Assembly (NCBI GenBank): GCA_019321725.1
Contig: CM033120.1
Location: 11,550,716-11,614,715 of the forward strand
Origin: Paulownia fortunei
Taxonomy: Eukaryota; Streptophyta; Magnoliopsida; Lamiales; Paulowniaceae
Direction: 5' to 3'
Length of the DNA stretch: 64,000 nt
Shown: positions 58,331 through 64,000 of the stretch, piece after piece
Numbering within the stretch: the stretch's first letter is position 1
Layout: the number at the start of each line of letters is the position of its first letter
Position numbers and translations under genes: made by a program
The notes under the pieces: generated by a model
The model's input: the letters and a program-made list of their open reading frames with translations, nothing else
Databases searched by the model: none
What the model was told of the DNA's origin: nothing

Positions 58331-60390
58331 ACAATTCATAATGCACACAAGTTTAAAGGTTTGTCATAAAGCTAATCAAGTAACACTACAAAACTTGTTC
58401 TTCATCAATCAAGTCACGAATTTCGAACGTGTGTGTATGGTGTGATATTCAAGTTTCATGCATATATTCTTAGTGTGACTTCTACAACCAATGACTCTCA
58501 TGATCTAAGCAAAGAAGTTTTTGGTGTTCCATAAGCTTGCTTTTCATACACCTTCTCCACTATTGTAGACACTAGCAAGTTTAGATCAAAAGGACTTCAA
58601 TAAGCTTGTAACTTAAAGCTTAGGTATTAGCTTACAAAGAAAAAAAAAAGGATAAATAAAGTAAAAGAGCATAAAGTGTTGCACATAGAATCTCACTCCC
58701 TTCCTTTCTTTCACTTCCCCAATTCTCTTCCTTTTTCCTTTGGAATTCATGCTTTTATTTTCTTCTCTTTTTGCTTCATTTTTCTTCTTTTTTTTTCTTT
58801 TCTTCTTTTCTTTTTCATAATTTTTTCTTTTCTATCTTTCTTTCATTAATCCCAAGGCTTCATTCTTATTTTTTTGCTTTCACAACCCCCAAACTTGTTT
58901 CATTCGATATTCATGGGCAATGATGAATTCTATTCACATCATTCTTGCTCACGTACCCAATTGGATTCACTTCCACTCCCATTATGTTTCCATATGGCCC
59001 GTACACAAAATAGAGCCCAATATGTCATATTAAGCTCTCTTAGGAACAATTAATGATTTTTTGGACTACAAAGGTTAAGTATAGTGAGCTACAAGAAACA
59101 AAGTCAAATGGTGGTCATTCATATACTTTGCGTATGCCTTTCTTTGCAAAAGGTTCAATGGGATAACTAGTGATAATGTTATCATGGTAAGTTTTAAAGG
59201 CACAAATAAATCAAAGATAGCCTAAAGTTTTTTGGTTATCTAGGATTTCGCCTCAAAGAATAATCAAGCAAGTTCTAGAACACCTCATGATGACCAAAGA
59301 GACTCATTGGATGCAAAATTTCAACATCAAGTAACATGCAATTCAAAGATTTTGACACAACGTGCTCAATAAAAATTCATCATTTATGACAAAGACTAAC
59401 TACATACAAGAATCGCCATGTTACAAGACTTGCAATCTTCATTTTTCTAGATTCTATACAATATCCATTAAGTTTCATCATAGGCTATCGATAATCAAGA
59501 TAAATCAATCATCTCAAACATGTATCTACTCAAGTTTGTCAACAAAAACAAGCTTGCTCTCGGACTTTCATCACACAAGATGTGTGATTCACAAACAATT
59601 CATCAACAAAAATATAAAAAATTAGCTCAATTTCACAAAACCATAAATCCCACCTCCAAACATAAATCAAACATTGTCCTCAATGTTTAAAACAATACAA
59701 ATCATAAAGGGAGAATAGAAGAACTTCCTCTTGATTAGAAGTGCATCCACAAACACGCATCCTTGAAGGTCCAATGAAAGTCTACACATCACTAATGAGA
59801 TGAAAATCTAAAATAAAAAAGAAAGCAAATGAAAGAACACGGGCACAAACAACTTAAGTGAAAAGAAAAAGAGAACAAATCAATGTAATAGGTAAATGAA
59901 AGAGGGCTAAACATGCCGAAATCTAGAAAGGAAACATACAAAAATGAACTAAGAAATTATTCAAAAGTAAAGGAAAAGGGGTTTGGGTTGCCTCCCAAAA
60001 AGCGCTTGGTTTATAGTTGTCACTCGACTTTATTACCTCTCTTTGGGAAAAGGCAAGATGAGATTTAGACATCTACTCTCGTTACCTCCTCCCAAGTAGT
60101 GCTTGGATCAACCTTGATCACCCCATATCAAGGGGTTTGAATTTCTCCACATGGACCTCAACTTGCATGGTTGAACATAACCTTGGTCTTGGCATGCCCA
60201 AAAAAATTGATTTCACTTGAAAATGCTTCTTCAAGGGTAGATTGGCATCAACGTGTGCAAGGGCAGCCACCAAGCTTTCATCCTCCATCTCTCCTTTTGA
60301 TTTTTTCATGAGTTCTTCCTATTCTTCCCTCAATCTATTTTTCTGCACATGCTCAACAACAAAAGGATCAAAAGCTTCTAATTGATTACA
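58331..60390 (-). mobile_element. non-coding internal region of the Athila-like element
   Basis: Several segments echo 13.3-14.6 kb. Examples are TCCATAAGCTTGCTTTTCAT (58530; cf. 13395), CAACCCCCAAACTTG (58882; cf. 13661), the CTAGGATTTC.CCTC / AAGTTCTAGAA pair (59241-59282; cf. 13990-14040) and GGGTTGCCTCCCAAAAAGCGC (59985; cf. 14530). The - strand frames at 60118-60309 and 60319-60504 contain no domain I can name. No gag or pol was found. Confidence 0.55.
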
Positions 60391-60392
60391 CT

Positions 60393-60515
60393 TAGGCTGC
60401 ATTTGGATTGATGGATTTGAAACTAAGGATTTCAAATTCAAAATAACAAATTCATTGAGCTTGTTTAGATGATCTCTTGATACAATGAATTTCAAATCCT
60501 TCAACTCCTATTTTG
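60393..60515. repeat. possible MITE fragment
   Basis: GGCTGCATTTGGATTGATGG at the left and TTTCAAATCCTTCAACTCC at the right are partly complementary (ATTTGAAA..TTTCAAAT). This ending style is common in plant miniature inverted-repeat elements. A target duplication was not identified. Confidence 0.3.
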
Positions 60516-60529
60516 AGTTGCTATAACTT

Positions 60530-61650
60530 TAAGGTCGCAAACTCAAGTACAGGTTGTGTCAAGTAATATATTCTCGTGAGTTCGAGATCAATCCACAAGG
60601 AAGTTGTTTGAAGATTTCAGAATTATAATTCTAAAAAAAAGATAAGCTTTATGTGGTTTAGAATATAAAAAATAATTTATGCTATAACTAAAAAAATAAA
60701 GTAATAAAAGTACTGAGGATTAGGGATTCGCTCTTGAGTTTTGGATAGAGGAATGATTATTTATTCTTTTTACTCTTCTAATTGCCACTATTGGAATCCA
60801 TACATAATGAAAGTTTCAATGGAAAAATGTTATCAAATAGCTCAATGCAATAAGATAATCATGATATTGTCTTACTATTTACAAATTATCTCTTAGCACC
60901 AACACTTGTTTATGCAATCAAGTATTTATGCACACTTTCATCTACAATAAATCAAGTTTTCACATTAGTGGTTAGTTTAGTAAAACCAAACATCTAGCTA
61001 ATTGAACCCAAGTATTTGGTATGCCATTAGTGATACATAAATTAAGAATCATCACAAAACAAGTAGGGTTTAGATAAAAAACTAAAATAATAACACAACA
61101 CACTTAACCATTTTCTACCTTTATAACTGTTCATCTTCCTCCATCAAGAGGTTCACCTTTTTTCCTCAGTAAAATGAAATTTCGAAAGATATAATAAAAG
61201 TTGAAAAGACTAAAAATAGAAGAGAAACTATAGAACACATTTTTATTACTATTAGAAAACTTACATTACTACTAGAACACTTACTACTAGAAAACTTAGT
61301 CTAAAGAAACCCTCTACCCCCCCCCCCAATTACAAGCTTAATATATGGCCTATTTATAGTGCTTGAAGTATGCTAGAGGCCAAACATATAATGGAGGAGT
61401 TAAACAAGCAAGTGGTATGCTATTTGTCAAGAGTTGGTAAGTTGTTATACCAAATCCTCTAAATTTTCAACTACCTGATTGAATTGAATTTTCTGGATGG
61501 ATACAGCCAGATTTGGATGATGGGTAAAAAATAAAAGCTGTAGATCTTTGTTTCTAGATATATTTTCATATATAATTTGTCAAATTTGGTTGTCGGATGA
61601 GGAAGATATGATCAAATTACCAAATCATATTCAAGAGCCATCCTTCTACA
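60530..61650 (-). repeat. LTR-like segment, third Athila-type family
   Basis: Begins TGCTATAACTTTAAGGTCGC with CTCAAGTACAGG..GTCAAGTAATATATTCTCGTGAG, the same layout as the two LTRs above. It contains a C11 run (61317-61327) and an A-rich middle. No matching second copy or primer site was seen, so it may be a solo LTR or its remains. Confidence 0.4.
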
Positions 61651-61884
61651 TCAACAACATATTACAACATGTTTATTGGCCATTACTTGAAGAATGAGGT
61701 CGAGGGGCTTATTCAGAATGGCTATCTGATAGAGTACGTTGATAAAGCTGAAGATTACTGTCGTCACTCCAAGCCTAATGCCTTAAGACCATATGAATCA
61801 TCTAGGGGACATCCTAGTGGAGGTAAGAAGAAGCACGATGATGATAACTTCCCAACTGCAGGAGTTATAGGAGTCATCTCTTGA
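61651..61884 (+). pseudogene. Tat-clade gag fragment (C-terminal part)
   Basis: Reads HYLKNEVEGLIQNGYLIEYV, then a Lys/Asp-rich tail (GGKKKHDDDN) and ends at 61884. This is the text that follows the zinc-finger-like CxFHxDY block in Tat gag proteins. The piece at 30692-31258 ends with that block, so the two pieces are adjacent parts of the family protein. Confidence 0.65.
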
Positions 61885-62285
61885 GGCCTTACAGGCAAAA
61901 TCTACTAGTAGTGCCGACGTATAGACATATAGTTATTTTGATTAAATTATGCCAATAAAGGCCACTAGTTATTCTATTTTTTCAATTACATCAGACGGGG
62001 CTAGCAACTTTATTTCTTAGCTCGTTAAGAAGCTTTTCAAATTTACGTTGTCATGCCCCAAAAGGCAACAACTTACTTTATCTGCAAACTTGTTTCTACG
62101 TCAATAAAATAAATTTTTCTATGTTTTTCTACCTCTGCTTATGTGTATCCCACTTGACAAAATTCTAGCAATGTTGGGACCTCTGAGTCCTGCAACCCAA
62201 CTTCACTCGAGGTCAAAGGCCTAATGCTCCTCGAGTATAGCAGACACTTCGCCTCGAGTAGTTAAGTTTAACCCCATTGAGATAA
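61885..62285 (+). other. non-coding sequence after the Tat gag fragment
   Basis: No domain seen. From 62160 the words CTCGAG and CCTCGAG recur and lead into the minisatellite. Confidence 0.4.
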
Positions 62286-62896
62286 TAGATTCAAAGAGCC
62301 CTATCGACTCCACACTTGAGAGAGTTTATCGATCTCCACCATCGAGAAGCCCTATTGGCTCCCATACTTGAGAGGTCATACCGATCTTCTCATTTAAAGA
62401 GCCCCATTGGTTCACATACTTGAGAGGTCCTATCAATCACCATCCTTGAGGAGCCCTACTAGCTCCAGAGGTCATACCGACCTTCTCATTCAAAGAGCCC
62501 TATTGGCTCACACACTTGAGAGGTCCTATCAAACACCATCCTTGAGGAGCCCAACTGGCTTCCATACTTGAGAGATCATACCGACCTCCTTTCTCGATGA
62601 GCTCTACTGGCTCCCATACTTGAGAGGCCCTACTAACCTCCACTCTCGAGGATCTCTACCGGCTCTCCCACTTGAGAGGTCTTACCAGCCTCCACGCTTG
62701 AGGAGCCCTATTGGGTCTCATACTTGAAAGGTCATACCGACCTCTACCCTTGAGGAGCCCTACTGACTCCTACACTTCAAAGGTCCTATCGACCTCTGTA
62801 CTCAAGGAGCTATATCGACTCTCCTATCAATGAGGCCTTACCAACCTCCATACTTGAAAAGTCCTACTAACTCACGAATATGAGAAATCATACCGA
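62286..62896 (+). repeat. dimeric 26/52-bp minisatellite, about 12 units
   Basis: Units of about 52 bp made of two related 26-bp halves: CTTGAGGAGCCCTACTGGCT + CCATA, and CTTGAGAGGTCATACCGACC + TCCACC. Both halves share CTTGAG(A)GG...TAC(C/T)G..C. Units differ by 10-25 % and one unit (near 62456) is short by about 8 bp. Tandem repeats in untranslated parts are known from Tat/Ogre elements, and a Tat gag fragment lies 0.4 kb upstream. Confidence 0.85.
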
Positions 62897-64000
62897 TTCC
62901 ATCCATAATAAACAATTTAGAGCAACAACCATTTCATAAAGCGACTAGTGGTTATACAAGCAAAAACATCAATTTGATGAAAAAACTAAGTTAATGGACT
63001 AATCACAAGTATGAGATAAACAACTTACTTGAGCCAAGTCCCCTACAAGGACCTCCGCAATAATGCAATTAGGCTTTCCCTCAAGACAAGTGATATCGTG
63101 TTGACTTACCACTCTATGAGTCATTCTCCAGTCCAATGCATGATCCTCAATATCCTAAAGGGATTCTACCCCTAAAGTTTGATTAACTCCATAAGTAAAT
63201 AGACACTTTCCCCCAACTGACGAAGAGGGAAAGCCAAGGAAAGTCGCGAGGCCTCTTTAAACCGGCCTTAGACACTACATTAGCCATAGGAGCTCTACAA
63301 CTACATCCAACATCTTGTGCTGATGAATAATGCTCATCACCCCGGCACGGGGAAGAAGTCCTACCTCCATTCTGGTTATTTCTACCATAACGTGGTTTCT
63401 CCCTATCCCTAAGTGAAGAACTAGCTTTCAACAAGAAGGTACATGAGTTTTTTGTGCAACACTTTAAGACCCTCTACAATCAAATAAATATCACTCACCT
63501 CTACATCCATGACATGACTATACTGAACATTCGTAGAGAGGTCAACAGACTCTCCATCCGACTCAGTCTCCCCATGCTTTTCCCCAGACTCCCCGAATTC
63601 CCTCAATGATGACTTCCTCGACTCAAATGAACTACTATTTCTATTAGATTACTCTTTCTCCTCCCACGGTTCCCTATCACAATCGGGCAAGTTAGCTATG
63701 GCCTTAATAGTCTCGGGAGAAACACCCTCTAGATATTTAAATCAACTCGATTATTATACAAGTTTTGTGAAATGGAGCAACCTTCTATGGGGATCTACGT
63801 GGGCTTGACTTATGCTGCTGGTGCCGTCAGACGGCTGTGGAAACTATCCCTGGAAAATTCCACACCTAATACTTCTCTTGATAGCTAAAATTTCTATCCC
63901 ATGAGCTACAAAATGGATCAATATCTATCCTCAAACCATCCACCAAAGGAAGAATCAATACCTTTCTTTATCTCGTTAGTACTCCATAGATTTTGGCAAA
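62897..64000. other. unidentified sequence with two short - strand frames
   Basis: - strand frames at 63183-63434 (SSLRDREKPRYGRNNQNGG and a Cys/Arg-rich end) and 63421-63606 overlap slightly and are in different frames. Neither matches a family I know. The base composition is less AT-rich than the intergenic parts, in line with transposon sequence, perhaps of the same element as the minisatellite. Confidence 0.35.

Noticed and set aside
62286..62896. CRISPR-like array
   Set aside because: The units are continuous diverged copies with no unique spacers, in a plant chromosome; it is a minisatellite.

Overview
This is a piece of a flowering-plant (eudicot) nuclear chromosome. It is AT-rich, its genes have introns with GT..AG borders, and most of it consists of plant LTR retrotransposons of recognisable clades (Athila, Tat, Tekay, Ty1/copia), a Mutator-like transposase relic, a TRIM and a tRNA-derived SINE. 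I see no bacterial features, rRNA genes or CRISPR arrays.

The one host gene that can be reconstructed is KNL2 (kinetochore null 2, alpha type), on the + strand from about 39.1 to 53.9 kb. It has nine coding exons, a SANTA domain at the N-terminus (exons 2-4) and a CENPC-k motif at the C-terminus (exons 6-8). Its product is expected to help load centromeric histone CENH3. Around the gene start the sequence is present twice: 39137-42962 and 43063-46858 are nearly the same, at a constant offset of 3908 bp over about 3 kb. A run of exactly 100 N separates them. The most likely reading is that two contig ends were not merged, so exons 1-2 appear twice. Intron 2 holds a shortened antisense Ty3/gypsy element that starts 37 bp after the 5' splice site, and a 427-bp TRIM sits inside that element's LTR.

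Layout: 0-3.2 kb, AT-rich with no gene. 3.2-7.5 kb, broken Mutator-like (MULE) transposase gene. 7.5-11.2 kb, no gene, two small tandem repeats. 11.2 kb, SINE. 11.8-18.5 kb, old copia-like LTR split by a non-autonomous Athila element with intact target-site duplications. 19.15-19.5 kb, second exon of a tau glutathione S-transferase with an in-frame stop. 20.0-31.25 kb, Tat-type gag cut in two by a 9.4-kb Tekay chromovirus. 31.25-35.15 kb, antisense truncated copia element of Tork/Tnt1 type. 35.2-39.1 kb, AT-rich with one odd short ORF. 39.1-53.9 kb, KNL2. 53.9-56.6 kb, 3' flank. 56.6-61.7 kb, Athila-like non-coding remains and an LTR-like segment. 61.65-61.9 kb, a second Tat gag piece. 62.3-62.9 kb, a 26/52-bp dimeric minisatellite. 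62.9-64 kb, unidentified.

No novel multi-gene system was found. The strongest results are the KNL2 gene model, the apparent false duplication across its start, and the datable nesting of elements.
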